NCBI GenBank assembly: GCA_963698085.1
Contig: OY969122.1
Location: forward strand, 2,418,001 to 2,482,000
Source: VRUE01 sp963698085
GTDB lineage: Bacteria; Actinomycetota; Thermoleophilia; Solirubrobacterales; 70-9
Reading direction: 5' to 3'
DNA: 64,000 bases
Under the pieces are notes generated by a model. That model did not search any database and had not been told where the DNA came from. It worked only from the letters and a program-made list of their open reading frames with translations. The position numbers were made by a program, and so were the translations under genes. Of this stretch, positions 1 to 7,888 are shown piece by piece. Every line of letters starts with the position of its first letter. Position 1 is the first letter of the stretch.

Positions 1-183
1 ACCAAAGTCGTCTCCCGCCGCCTGCCGCGCGAAGTGGAGCTCGAGGGTCAGGGCGAGGACGTCTCGAGCCCGCCACCGTTCGCGGGGGTCGGGGCGGAAC
101 GGAACGAGCCAGCGACCGGAGTGCTCGGCCAGGCAGCCCCCGGCGAGCACCCCGCTCGCGACGATTCGGCTGCCGCCGCGTAG
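1..183 (+). CDS. smc: Smc chromosome-segregation ATPase, C-terminal end only
   Basis: An open frame enters from the left edge and stops with TAG at 181-183. Its first visible residues read TKVVSRRLPREVEL, which matches the typical end of the Smc C-terminal ATPase head (a TKVVSQRL-like string shortly before the terminus). The remaining roughly 40 residues are a Gly/Ala/Pro/Glu-rich, low-complexity tail. Smc followed by ftsY is a very common bacterial order, and ftsY begins 7 bases downstream. Only about 60 residues are visible, so the identification rests on the short terminal match plus context. Confidence 0.7.
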   Translation, partial: TKVVSRRLPREVELEGQGEDVSSPPPFAGVGAERNEPATGVLGQAAPGEHPARDDSAAAA

Positions 184-189
184 CTCACC

Positions 190-1188
190 GTGTCCACCTC
201 CTGGCAGGAGATCTTCGATCTCGGCGCGCGCGATACGGCGTCGCGGGGTGCCGAACCCGAAAGCGAGGAGCAGCGCCGCGGCGTCCTTCGCCGCCTGCGC
301 GAGAGCCTCTCCAAAAGCCGTCAGGCGCTGGTGGAGGAGATCTCGGCCAGCCTCTTTGACCGCATCGACGAGGAGACCTGGGAGCGGCTGGAGGAGGCGC
401 TGATCCTGGCTGACGCCGGCCCCCCCACCACCGCGGAGGTGGTCGAGCGGCTCGAGCGGGAGGTTGAGAGCGGCGCTGTCTCCGCCGACGGCGAGGCGGT
501 CCGCGAGCGCTTGATCGAGATCCTCGCCGAGGTTGCCTCCAACGGACGCCGGCCGATCGACCTCAGCGGCGAGCCCGCGGTCCTGCTGATGGTCGGGGTC
601 AACGGCACCGGCAAGACGACGACGATCGGCAAGATCGCCTGGCATCTGTCGAAGGAATTCGGCCTCTCCGTGGTCTTGGCCGCCGCCGACACCTACCGCG
701 CAGCCGCCGCCGAGCAGCTCGCCGAGTGGGCCCAGCGCGCCGGCGCCGAGCTGATCCGCTCCGAGCCCGGTGGTGATCCCGGCGCGGTCGCCTTCGACGC
801 GATCGCCGCCGCCCGCGCCCGCGGCGCCGACGTCGTCATCGTCGATACCGCCGGCCGCCTTCACACCCAGGGCAACCTGATGGACGAGCTGGCCAAGGTG
901 CGCCGAGTGATCGCCAAGCAGATGCCCGAGGCCCCGCACGAGACGCTGATCTCGATCGACGCGACGACCGGGCAGAACGGCCTGCGCCAGGCGCAGATCT
1001 TCTCCGAGGCGGTCGAGGTCGACGGCGTCGTCTTGACCAAGCTCGACGGCACCGCCAAGGGCGGGATCGTGCTGGCGATCGCCAACGAGCTCGAGATCCC
1101 GGTGAAGCTGATCGGCAGCGGCGAGTCGCTCGAGGACCTGCGTCCGTTCGACCCCGCCGACTTCGCCCAGGCGCTTCTGGCTGAGTAA
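190..1188 (+). CDS. ftsY: FtsY, signal recognition particle receptor GTPase
   Basis: FtsY is the membrane-associated receptor that pairs with the Ffh-RNA particle and delivers ribosomes to the Sec translocon. The 332-residue product has an N-terminal helical N domain (about 30-120) followed by the SRP-type G domain. The P-loop GVNGTGKT lies near residues 136-143, DTAGR near 219 and TKLDG near 282. The acidic A domain is short (about 35 residues), as in many actinobacteria. The start is GTG, 7 bases after the smc stop. It lies directly upstream of ffh, its functional partner. Confidence 0.97.
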   Translation: MSTSWQEIFDLGARDTASRGAEPESEEQRRGVLRRLRESLSKSRQALVEEISASLFDRIDEETWERLEEALILADAGPPTTAEVVERLEREVESGAVSADGEAVRERLIEILAEVASNGRRPIDLSGEPAVLLMVGVNGTGKTTTIGKIAWHLSKEFGLSVVLAAADTYRAAAAEQLAEWAQRAGAELIRSEPGGDPGAVAFDAIAAARARGADVVIVDTAGRLHTQGNLMDELAKVRRVIAKQMPEAPHETLISIDATTGQNGLRQAQIFSEAVEVDGVVLTKLDGTAKGGIVLAIANELEIPVKLIGSGESLEDLRPFDPADFAQALLAE

Positions 1189-1212
1189 CCCCGCGCCCGG
1201 CCTCTAAGCTGC

Positions 1213-2592
1213 GTGTCGGTGTTCGACCAGCTCTCAGACCGTCTCCAGGCCACCCTTTCCGACGTCCGCTCGCGCGGCAAGCTGAGCGAGAGCGACGTCG
1301 ATGCGGCGATGCGCGAGATCCGCCTCGCCCTGCTCGAGGCCGACGTCAACTTCAAGGTCGTCAAAGGCTTCACCAAGACGCTGAAGGAGCGCTGCCTCGG
1401 TGCTGACGTGCTCGAGAGTCTCGACCCGGGCCAGCAGGTGGTGAAGATCGTCAACGAGGAGCTGACCGGGTTGATGGGCGGCGCCGGCCGCGACCTCGCC
1501 TTTGCCTCGAACGGCCCCACGGTGATTTTGATGGCCGGCCTGCAGGGCTCGGGCAAGACGACCGCCTGCGCCAAGCTCGCCCGCCACCTCGGCGAGTCGG
1601 GTAGGGACGTCGCGCTTGCCGCTTGTGACGTCTACCGGCCGGCGGCCGTCGACCAGTTGGTCACCGTCGGCGAGCGCGCCGGCGCCCACGTCTATGAGCA
1701 GGGGGCCGATGCCGACCCGGTCGAGATCGCAGCCTGGGCGCTCGACCGGGCGCGCGAGGAGGACCGCGACGTCCTCATCGTCGACACCGCCGGCCGCCTC
1801 CACGTCGACGAGGACCTGATGGCCGAGCTGGCCAAGATCCGCAAGCGGACCAAGCCGCACGACGTGCTGCTCGTGGTCGACGCGATGACCGGTCAGGATG
1901 CCGTGGGGGTTGCCGAATCGTTCGCCGAGACGGCCGAGTTCGACGGCGTGGTGATGACCAAGCTCGACGGCGACGCCCGCGGCGGCGCCGCGCTTTCGGT
2001 CAAGGCGGTCACCGGCAAGCCAATCCTCTTCGCCTCTACCGGCGAGAAGCTGGAGGCATTCGAGCGCTTCCATCCCGACCGCATGGCCTCCCGCATCCTC
2101 GGTATGGGCGACGTGCTCAGCCTGATCGAGAAAGCCGAGCAGCAGGTCGACGAGCAGCAGGCCGAGGACCTGCAGAAGAAACTCGAAAGCGACCGCTTCA
2201 CGCTCGAGGACTTCCTCCAGCAGATGAAACAGGTGCGCAAAATGGGTCCGCTCAGCGGCCTGATCGGGATGCTGCCGGGGATGGGGGCGATGAAGCAGCT
2301 GAAGGACGCCGAGGTCGACGAGGGAGAGCTCGACCGGGTCGAGGCGATCATCCTCTCGATGACGCCGTTGGAGCGGGCCAACCCGGCGATCATCAAGGGC
2401 TCGCGCCGCAAACGGATCGCGGCTGGCTCGGGGACCAAAATCCAGCAGGTGAACCAGCTGGTCAAGCAGTTCGACCAGATGCGCAAGATGATGCGCCAGA
2501 TGATGTCCGGCAATACGCCCGATCCGCAGCAGCTGGCCCAAATGGCAGGTGGTGCAGGCAGCGCTCCGCGCCCGAAGTACCGCAGGCGCTAA
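1213..2592 (+). CDS. ffh: Ffh, signal recognition particle protein (SRP54)
   Basis: Ffh binds the SRP RNA and signal sequences emerging from the ribosome. The 459-residue protein shows an N domain, a G domain with P-loop GLQGSGKTT at about 109-117, DTAGRLH and TKLDGDARGG motifs, and a methionine-rich M domain from about residue 300, including LPGMGAM and a C-terminal MRKMMRQMM cluster. It starts with GTG, 24 bases after ftsY. A second in-frame GTG two codons later is an alternative start. With ftsY, rpsP and trmD it forms the standard SRP/ribosome cluster. Confidence 0.97.
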   Translation: MSVFDQLSDRLQATLSDVRSRGKLSESDVDAAMREIRLALLEADVNFKVVKGFTKTLKERCLGADVLESLDPGQQVVKIVNEELTGLMGGAGRDLAFASNGPTVILMAGLQGSGKTTACAKLARHLGESGRDVALAACDVYRPAAVDQLVTVGERAGAHVYEQGADADPVEIAAWALDRAREEDRDVLIVDTAGRLHVDEDLMAELAKIRKRTKPHDVLLVVDAMTGQDAVGVAESFAETAEFDGVVMTKLDGDARGGAALSVKAVTGKPILFASTGEKLEAFERFHPDRMASRILGMGDVLSLIEKAEQQVDEQQAEDLQKKLESDRFTLEDFLQQMKQVRKMGPLSGLIGMLPGMGAMKQLKDAEVDEGELDRVEAIILSMTPLERANPAIIKGSRRKRIAAGSGTKIQQVNQLVKQFDQMRKMMRQMMSGNTPDPQQLAQMAGGAGSAPRPKYRRR

Positions 2593-2605
2593 CCTGCCCG
2601 GCCCA

Positions 2606-2860
2606 ATGGCCGTGCGAATCAGATTGAGAAGGGTGGGTTCGAAGAAGAACCCCGTGTGGCGCATCGTCGTCGCCGACAAACGCTCGCCGCGCGACGGCCG
2701 CACGATCGAGACGATCGGCCGCTACAACCCGCAGACCGAGCCCTCGACGATCGAGCTCGACGAGGAGCGCGCCCGTCACTGGCTCGAGCACGGGGCGCAG
2801 CCCTCGGAGACCGTGGCCACGCTGCTGCGGACCAAGGGCATCGCCGCCTCCGGAAGCTAG
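2606..2860 (+). CDS. rpsP: 30S ribosomal protein bS16
   Basis: The 84-residue basic protein begins MAVRIRLRRVGSKKNPVWR, the canonical bS16 N-terminus. The open frame extends upstream to 2549, but that part overlaps the end of ffh. The ATG at 2606 gives the normal length and is chosen. It lies 13 bases after ffh and two bases before the KH-domain gene, consistent with one transcript. bS16 helps assemble the 5' domain of 16S rRNA. Confidence 0.97.
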   Translation: MAVRIRLRRVGSKKNPVWRIVVADKRSPRDGRTIETIGRYNPQTEPSTIELDEERARHWLEHGAQPSETVATLLRTKGIAASGS

Positions 2861-2862
2861 CG

Positions 2863-3093
2863 GTGACCGAACTACTGGAGTTCCTCGTCAGAGCGCTGGT
2901 CGAGGACCCCGACGCGGTCGAAGTCGAGGAGCTGGAAGAGGACGGGGACCTGATCTACGAGATCAGCGTCGCCGAGGACGACCTCGGGCGCGTGATCGGC
3001 AAAGGTGGTCGGGTGGCCAACGCGATCCGCACCGTGGCCAAGGCCGCCGCGGTGCGGCTAGATCGCCGGGTCGTCGTTGACATCCTCGACTGA
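2863..3093 (+). CDS. khpA: KhpA, KH-domain RNA-binding protein
   Basis: This 76-residue protein starts with GTG immediately after rpsP (MTELLEFLVRALV). It contains a single type II KH fold with the GKGG loop (VIGKGGRVANAI). It belongs to the YlqC/KhpA family, which partners with KhpB in RNA binding and, in Gram-positive bacteria, affects cell size and division. An alternative frame over the same DNA starting at 2656 is a shadow. The rpsP-khpA-trmD order is typical. Confidence 0.93.
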   Translation: MTELLEFLVRALVEDPDAVEVEELEEDGDLIYEISVAEDDLGRVIGKGGRVANAIRTVAKAAAVRLDRRVVVDILD

Positions 3094-3108
3094 GCGGGCA
3101 CCCCCGCG

Positions 3109-3786
3109 ATGAAGCTCGACATCTTCTCGCTCTTTCCGGAGGCGTTCGACTGGTTTCAAGGCCAGCGGTCGGTGCAGAACGCCTTGCGCGAAGGCAATGA
3201 GCTTCGTCTCTTCAACTACCGCGACACCACGCCGCTCGGCGCGGGGCAGGTCGACGATGCGCCGTATGGGGGTGGGGCGGGGATGGTGCTTCGGGTCGAT
3301 GTAGTGGACGCGGCGCTGCAGGCTGCTTATGCGAACGGGGAGAACCCCCGGGTGGTGCTGCTCTCGCCCACCGGCCGGTTGCTTGACGACGCGCTCGCCG
3401 ATGAGCTGACCCGGGAGCCCCACGTGGCGCTGCTCTGTGGCCGCTACGAGGGCTTCGACGAGCGCGTCCACGAGCACCTTGCCCACGACGAGGTCTCGAT
3501 CGGGCGCTACGTCCTGGCCGGTGGCGAGCTGCCAGCGATGGTCGTAGCCGACGTGCTGATGCGCAAGCTGCCCGGAGCGCTCGGGCACGAGCAGAGCGCC
3601 GTCGAGGAGTCCTTCAGCCGCGTTCTGGAGGGAGCGCCGGAGTATCCGCACTACACCCGCCCCCCGTCGTATCGGGGTTGGGGGGTACCCGATGTCCTCG
3701 TCTCTGGCGACCACGAGCGGGTGCGTGCCTGGCGGGCGGAGCAGAGCAGGGCGCGGGCGGAGCAGCTCGAAAAAGATTCCGAGTAG
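3109..3786 (+). CDS. trmD: TrmD, tRNA (guanine37-N1)-methyltransferase
   Basis: TrmD methylates G37 next to the anticodon of tRNAs reading CNN codons, using AdoMet. The 225-residue SPOUT-fold protein shows LLCGRYEGFDERV, SIGRYVLAGGELPAM (part of the knotted AdoMet pocket) and the PHYTRP element near the C-terminus. The Arg of the VLMRKLPG segment is kept, and the usual Asp of the following DSF element is Glu (VEESF). The ATG lies 15 bases after khpA. A GC-rich hairpin with a T run follows the gene. Confidence 0.96.
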   Translation: MKLDIFSLFPEAFDWFQGQRSVQNALREGNELRLFNYRDTTPLGAGQVDDAPYGGGAGMVLRVDVVDAALQAAYANGENPRVVLLSPTGRLLDDALADELTREPHVALLCGRYEGFDERVHEHLAHDEVSIGRYVLAGGELPAMVVADVLMRKLPGALGHEQSAVEESFSRVLEGAPEYPHYTRPPSYRGWGVPDVLVSGDHERVRAWRAEQSRARAEQLEKDSE

Positions 3787-3798
3787 GTACGATTCCGC

Positions 3799-3836
3799 CA
3801 CCGCGCGGCAGCCGATCCCGGCTCCGGCGGTTTTTT
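3799..3836 (+). terminator. Hairpin plus T6 between trmD and rplS
   Basis: An imperfect GC-rich stem (CCGCGCGGCAGCC pairing with GGCTCCGGCGG around a short loop) is followed directly by six T at 3831-3836. It has the form of an intrinsic terminator. Because rplS follows on the same strand with its own 58-base leader, it may end the smc-trmD transcript or act as a partial attenuator ahead of rplS. Confidence 0.6.
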
Positions 3837-3894
3837 CTCGCCCCGCGAGACGAACGAGATCTCCGGTGGTGACTAGCGTGAGCGAGCAATTGAC

Positions 3895-4617
3895 ATGAGC
3901 AGCGTAATCGACAGCATTGAGCGTGGTCAGCTGAGGAAGGGCATCCCGCCCTTCGCACCTGGCGACCGTGTGCGCGTCCACTTCCAGGTGGTCGAGGGCA
4001 ATCGCCGCCGCACCCAGGTCTTCGAGGGCGTCGTGCTCAAGCGACAGGGCTCCGGCGTGCGCGAGACCTTCACCGTGCGCAAGCAATCCTTTGGCGTCGG
4101 TGTTGAGCGGACGTTCCCGCTGCACTCGCCGAAGATCGAGAAACTCGAGATCGCGGCACGCGGTGACGTCCGGCGAGCGAAGCTCTACTACCTGCGCGGC
4201 CGCATCGGCAAGGCGGCGCGCGTGGCGGAGCGGCGCTGGGGGATCGACGAGGAGATGATCTCGACGCCCGTCGCTGCGGTCGATGCAGAGGGCATCACCC
4301 AGGAGGAGGACGAGAACCCTCAAGACGAGGACTCTCAGGCCGCGGGGCCTGTCGGCGCAGGGGACCCACCTCCCCCTGCGGTAGCTAAAGCTTCCTCGGG
4401 GGAGGTCCCCCCTACGCCGCCACCCGCGGCAGAGGCGTCTGAGGAGGGTGCTGGAGAGCCCGCAGCAGAAGGCGACGGGACGCCAGAGGACGAAACGTCC
4501 GCGGATGAGGAGCAGCCGGCGGCGGAAGTTGAAGCTGAGGAGGCGGAGTCTGAGTCCGATGCCGAGCCGGAGGCGGCTGCCGAGGAGTCCGGCGACTCCG
4601 GCGAAGGCAAAGACTGA
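3895..4617 (+). CDS. rplS: 50S ribosomal protein bL19 with long acidic C-terminal extension
   Basis: Residues 1 to about 117 are a full bL19 (start MSSVIDSIERGQLRK, then FAPGDRVRVHF and a basic end at RWGI). Normal bL19 is about 115 residues, but this product is 240. The extra 120 residues are Glu/Ala/Pro/Ser-rich, acidic and low-complexity, so probably disordered. A GC palindrome (4360-4412) sits inside the extension and is read in frame as a Pro/Ala-rich segment. bL19 lies at the 30S-50S interface. Whether the tail stays on the mature protein cannot be told from sequence. Confidence 0.93.
   Translation: MSSVIDSIERGQLRKGIPPFAPGDRVRVHFQVVEGNRRRTQVFEGVVLKRQGSGVRETFTVRKQSFGVGVERTFPLHSPKIEKLEIAARGDVRRAKLYYLRGRIGKAARVAERRWGIDEEMISTPVAAVDAEGITQEEDENPQDEDSQAAGPVGAGDPPPPAVAKASSGEVPPTPPPAAEASEEGAGEPAAEGDGTPEDETSADEEQPAAEVEAEEAESESDAEPEAAAEESGDSGEGKD
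4360..4412. repeat. Palindromic repeat inside rplS extension
   Basis: The arms CCTCCCCC (4369-4376) and GGGGGAGG (4398-4405) are perfectly complementary. They are extended by GGGG at 4360-4363 against the C run ending at 4412, and the loop contains a small AGCT-AA-AGCT mini-hairpin. It lies wholly within the coding sequence of the bL19 tail and its length keeps the frame. A comparable C-rich/G-rich palindrome occurs in the gene at 31322-33127, suggesting a dispersed REP-like family. Confidence 0.55.
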
Positions 4618-4670
4618 ATCCGCGCATCCCCAAGCCGGAAAGCCGTGCCGGCGGGCTGGTCGAGCTGGTC

Positions 4671-5234
4671 GTGATCGTCGCCCTGGCGCTTGGCCTGGCG
4701 CTGGCGATCCAGGCGTGGCTGGTCAAGCCGTACCAGATTCCCTCGCAGTCGATGGAGCCCACCCTCGACGTCGGCCAGCGCGTCCTCGTCAACCGCTTCC
4801 TCTACCACTTCACCGATCCAGGAATTGGCGACATTGTTGTCTTCCATCCGCCCAAAGGTGCTGACAGCGGCACCGAGTGCGGTAGGCAGCACGGCCCGCA
4901 GGAAGCGTGCCCGGCGCCGACCCCCGAACAGTCGAGCCAGAACTTCATCAAGCGAATCGTCGCCGGTCCCGGTGACACGCTGGCCGTTCGCAACGGCCAT
5001 CCGGTAGTCAACGGGGTGGAGAAGACCGACGAGCCCTACACGATGCCCTGCGGCACCAGCGGCGCCTGCAATTTGCCCAAACCGATCACCATTCCACCCG
5101 ACTACTACTTCATGATGGGCGACAACCGTGGCGCGAGTGACGACAGCCGTTTCTGGGGACCCGTCCCCCGCGAGTGGATCATCGGCAAGGCCTTCGCCAC
5201 CTACTGGCCGCCCGACCGCATCGGCATCTTCTAA
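4671..5234 (+). CDS. lepB: Signal peptidase I
   Basis: This type I signal peptidase cleaves signal peptides on the outer face of the membrane. A transmembrane anchor (VALALGLALAIQAWL) is followed by box B with the catalytic serine (QIPSQSMEPTL) and the catalytic lysine segment (NFIKRIVAGPGDTL), and then the MGDNRGASDDSRFWGPVP boxes D/E. A 25-residue Cys/Pro-rich insertion precedes the Lys box. The GTG at 4671 starts directly at the anchor. In-frame coding-like sequence (NPRIPKPESRAGGL) continues upstream to a CTG at 4614 overlapping the rplS stop, so the true start may be earlier. Confidence 0.92.
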   Translation: MIVALALGLALAIQAWLVKPYQIPSQSMEPTLDVGQRVLVNRFLYHFTDPGIGDIVVFHPPKGADSGTECGRQHGPQEACPAPTPEQSSQNFIKRIVAGPGDTLAVRNGHPVVNGVEKTDEPYTMPCGTSGACNLPKPITIPPDYYFMMGDNRGASDDSRFWGPVPREWIIGKAFATYWPPDRIGIF

Positions 5235-5262
5235 CGGCTCCTCCAAGGCGCACAAGCGCCGC

Positions 5263-5907
5263 TTGGCGCGATCACGCCGGCTCTTTGCCTTCGACCGCGG
5301 CCTCGGCAGCCGCATGGTCGCCGGTGCCGACGAGGCGGGACGGGGCTGCCTGGCGGGGCCGCTGGTCGCGGCCGCGGTCCTGATCGACTACGAGACGCTT
5401 TCACGCTCGGACCGCCGCGCGCTGGCCGGCCTGCACGATTCCAAGCAGATGAAGCCCGAGCGGCGCGAGGAGCTCTACCCAGCGGTGCTGCGCGCCGCCA
5501 GCCGGGTCAGTGTCGTCGTTCGCTGCGCCCGGGGGATCGACGATCGCGGCTTGCACGTGACCAACATCGAAGCGCTCTCGTGCGCGCTGGAACGGCTCGC
5601 ACCCGGTGAGGATGCGACCTGCCTGGTCGACGGCTTCTCGCTGCGCGAATGCACTGTGCGGCACCGCGCTGTGATCGAGGGCGACGGCACCAGCGCCGCG
5701 ATCGCCGCCGCCTCGGTGATCGCCAAGGTCAGCCGCGACCGCTACATGCACGGTGCCGCCGGCGAGCACCCGGGCTGGGGCTTCGAGGAGCACGTCGGCT
5801 ACTCGACCCCCGAGCACCGCGCCGCGATTGAGCGGATCGGCATCTCGCCGCTACACCGCCGCTCGTTCCAGTCGGTCGCCTATTCGCAGCTGGAGCTGGC
5901 CGGCTAG
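5263..5907 (+). CDS. rnhB: Ribonuclease HII
   Basis: RNase HII nicks the RNA strand at ribonucleotides embedded in DNA. The acidic active-site motifs are visible: ADEAGRG, a central VDGFS aspartate and AKVSRDRY. The preferred start is TTG at 5263 (LARSRRLFAFDRGL), because it retains the usual N-terminal segment ahead of the catalytic motif and gives 214 residues. An ATG at 5314 would give 197. Its stop codon overlaps that of the convergent yraN gene in the tetramer CTAG. Confidence 0.93.
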   Translation: MARSRRLFAFDRGLGSRMVAGADEAGRGCLAGPLVAAAVLIDYETLSRSDRRALAGLHDSKQMKPERREELYPAVLRAASRVSVVVRCARGIDDRGLHVTNIEALSCALERLAPGEDATCLVDGFSLRECTVRHRAVIEGDGTSAAIAAASVIAKVSRDRYMHGAAGEHPGWGFEEHVGYSTPEHRAAIERIGISPLHRRSFQSVAYSQLELAG

Positions 5908-6281
5908 AACGCGCCCTCGAGGTGCTCGTAGTCGGCCACGCAGCCGGCGCGGTCGTAGGTGACGCCGACGGCGTCGAAGCGGATCTCGTCATAGCGGGGT
6001 AGGTCGTGGCGCTCGCTCATCCAGGCGGTGGCGAGGCGGCGAATGCGGCGTTGCTTGCGAAAGTCGATTGAGAGGACGGGCCGCTCGGGTCCGAAGGTCG
6101 CGCCGCTGCGGCCCGCCTTCACCTCGACGAATACCAGCGTGCGGCCGTCGAGGGCGACGATGTCGAGCTCGCCGTAGCGGGTTCGCGCGTTGCGCTCGAC
6201 GATCTCCCAGCCGGCGGTGAGCAGCCGCGCGGCGACAAGATCTTCCGCCGCCTTGCCGAGCCGTTGGCGCGTGTTGGCCAT
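5904..6281 (-). CDS. yraN: YraN / UPF0102 family putative endonuclease
   Basis: This 125-residue protein of the UPF0102 family has a small restriction-endonuclease-like fold. The core pattern is present: E near the start (GKAAEDLVAARLL), then GELDIVALDGRTLVFVEVKAG, with the Asp and the ExK pair in the expected order. The cellular role of the family is unsettled; it is commonly linked to rnhB, comM and dprA, as here. It is transcribed opposite to its neighbours and diverges from comM. Confidence 0.92.
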   Translation of the reverse strand: MANTRQRLGKAAEDLVAARLLTAGWEIVERNARTRYGELDIVALDGRTLVFVEVKAGRSGATFGPERPVLSIDFRKQRRIRRLATAWMSERHDLPRYDEIRFDAVGVTYDRAGCVADYEHLEGAF

Positions 6282-6391
6282 GACTCGAAGCTAGGACACT
6301 GGCCGACGTCATGCCTTCCGTCACAAAGTTGGCTGACAAGATTTGAGAGTTGCGCGCCACCCGCGCGTCTGGACCCGCCAGCGTGGCCGCA

Positions 6392-7888
6392 ATGCTCGCT
6401 ACGGCGCGGACATTCACCCTCGACGGCCTCTCGGCCCGGCCCGTGCGGGTCGAGGTCGACGTGCACCGAGGCTTGCCCGCCTTCTCGGTCGTCGGGCTTC
6501 CGGACACCGCGGTTCGGGAGGCACGCGAGCGGGTGCGCGCCGCACTCGCCAACTGCGGCTTCGAGTTCCCCTTGCGGCGTATCGTCGCCAACCTCGCCCC
6601 GGCCAGCCTGCGCAAGGCGGGTCCCGGTCTGGACTTGCCGATCGCCGTGGCTCTGCTCGTCGCCTCGGGCCAGTTGGAGTGGGAGCGCCTGCCGCGGCTG
6701 GCGATGGCCGGCGAGCTGGCTTTGGACGGCGCCGTGCGCCCGATCCCTGGTGTCCTCGCGATCTCCGAGGCGGCACGTGAGCGGGGCGCCGAGGCAATCG
6801 TCGTCGCGGCTGAGAACGGACCGGAGGCGGCGTTGGTGGCGGGGATCGAGGTGCTGGCCCTGGACAACCTGGGACAGGTCCCGGCGCTCGCGGCCGGCGA
6901 GTGGCTGCCGGATCGTCCCCAGTCGCTTTCGATGCCGTTGACCGCGCCGGCCGGCGCTCCGGACCTCGCAGACCTACGCGGACAGCCCCACCTTCGCTAC
7001 GCGCTTGAAGTGGCCGCGGCCGGCGGTCATAGCCTGCTCATGATCGGGCCGCCGGGTGCCGGCAAGTCGCTAGCCGCGAGCAGGCTTCCCTCGATCCTGC
7101 CGCCGCTAGCTGCGGATGAGGCGCTCGAGGTCGCGCGGATAGCGAGCGCCCGCGGCCACCTCAGCGAGGGCTTTGGGGATGGCAGGCCGTTCCGAGCGCC
7201 GCACCACACCGTCAGCCCCGCCGGGGTCATCGGCGGTGGCAACCCACCGGGCCCCGGCGAGGCGACGCTCGCTCACCGCGGGGTCCTCTTCCTCGACGAG
7301 CTCTGCGAGTTCCGCCGCGACACGCTGGAGGCGCTGCGGGCTCCGCTCGAGAGCGGTTGGGTCTCGATCTCGCGCGCCGGCAGCAAGCGGCGCCTGCCCT
7401 GCCGTTTCATGCTTATCGCCGCCTCCAACCCCTGTCCGTGCGGGCGCGGTGAGGCCGACCCCGAGTGCAGCTGCGCGCCGCTGGCCGTGCGCCGCTACCA
7501 GGGCCGCCTCAGCGGCGCCCTTGCCGACCGGCTCGACATCCTCGTTGCGATCCAGCAGCCGAGCGCGGCTGAGATCGGCGGTCCGCCAGGCGAGCCTTCC
7601 GCCGCCGTGCGCGCTCGGGTCGCCGAGGCGCGCGAGCGGCAGGAAAAGCGCCTCGGCGCCGGCCGCTGTAACGCCGAGATGACTCCGAGCGAGGCACGGG
7701 AGAGCGCCCTCGAGCAGGAGGCGGCGGCCCTGCTGGCCGAGGCTTACTCCCGCCGTCGGCTCAGCGGCCGTGCCCACGACCGGGTGCTGCGACTGGCACG
7801 GACGATCGCCGACCTGGCTGGCTCGGACTCGGTCGGGCGCGAGCAGATAGCCCAAGCGCTGCAACTGAGGAGGAGGGATCGTGATTAG
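6392..7888 (+). CDS. comM: YifB/ComM family Mg-chelatase-like AAA+ ATPase
   Basis: ComM is a hexameric helicase that promotes branch migration during natural transformation. The start MLATARTFTLDGL at 6392 gives 498 residues; a longer frame from 6350 exists but its first 14 residues look non-coding. The N-terminal Lon-like domain (GLPAFSVVGLPDTAVREARER) is followed by Walker A (IGPPGAGKS), a Walker B-like FLDELCEF segment and the NPCPCG element of the family. The stop overlaps the dprA start by 8 bases. Confidence 0.95.
   Translation: MLATARTFTLDGLSARPVRVEVDVHRGLPAFSVVGLPDTAVREARERVRAALANCGFEFPLRRIVANLAPASLRKAGPGLDLPIAVALLVASGQLEWERLPRLAMAGELALDGAVRPIPGVLAISEAARERGAEAIVVAAENGPEAALVAGIEVLALDNLGQVPALAAGEWLPDRPQSLSMPLTAPAGAPDLADLRGQPHLRYALEVAAAGGHSLLMIGPPGAGKSLAASRLPSILPPLAADEALEVARIASARGHLSEGFGDGRPFRAPHHTVSPAGVIGGGNPPGPGEATLAHRGVLFLDELCEFRRDTLEALRAPLESGWVSISRAGSKRRLPCRFMLIAASNPCPCGRGEADPECSCAPLAVRRYQGRLSGALADRLDILVAIQQPSAAEIGGPPGEPSAAVRARVAEARERQEKRLGAGRCNAEMTPSEARESALEQEAAALLAEAYSRRRLSGRAHDRVLRLARTIADLAGSDSVGREQIAQALQLRRRDRD

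Noticed and set aside
1234..2703. 489-codon open frame on the minus strand over ffh
   Set aside because: It is antisense to an unmistakable ffh, has His/Leu/Gly-rich composition typical of reversed high-GC codons and no recognisable motif.
3481..3660. Loss of a TrmD catalytic residue (SIGRYVL and VEESF)
   Set aside because: The Arg in SIGRYVL is not at the catalytic Asp position; the catalytic position carries Glu for Asp, a mild change, and the Arg partner is kept.
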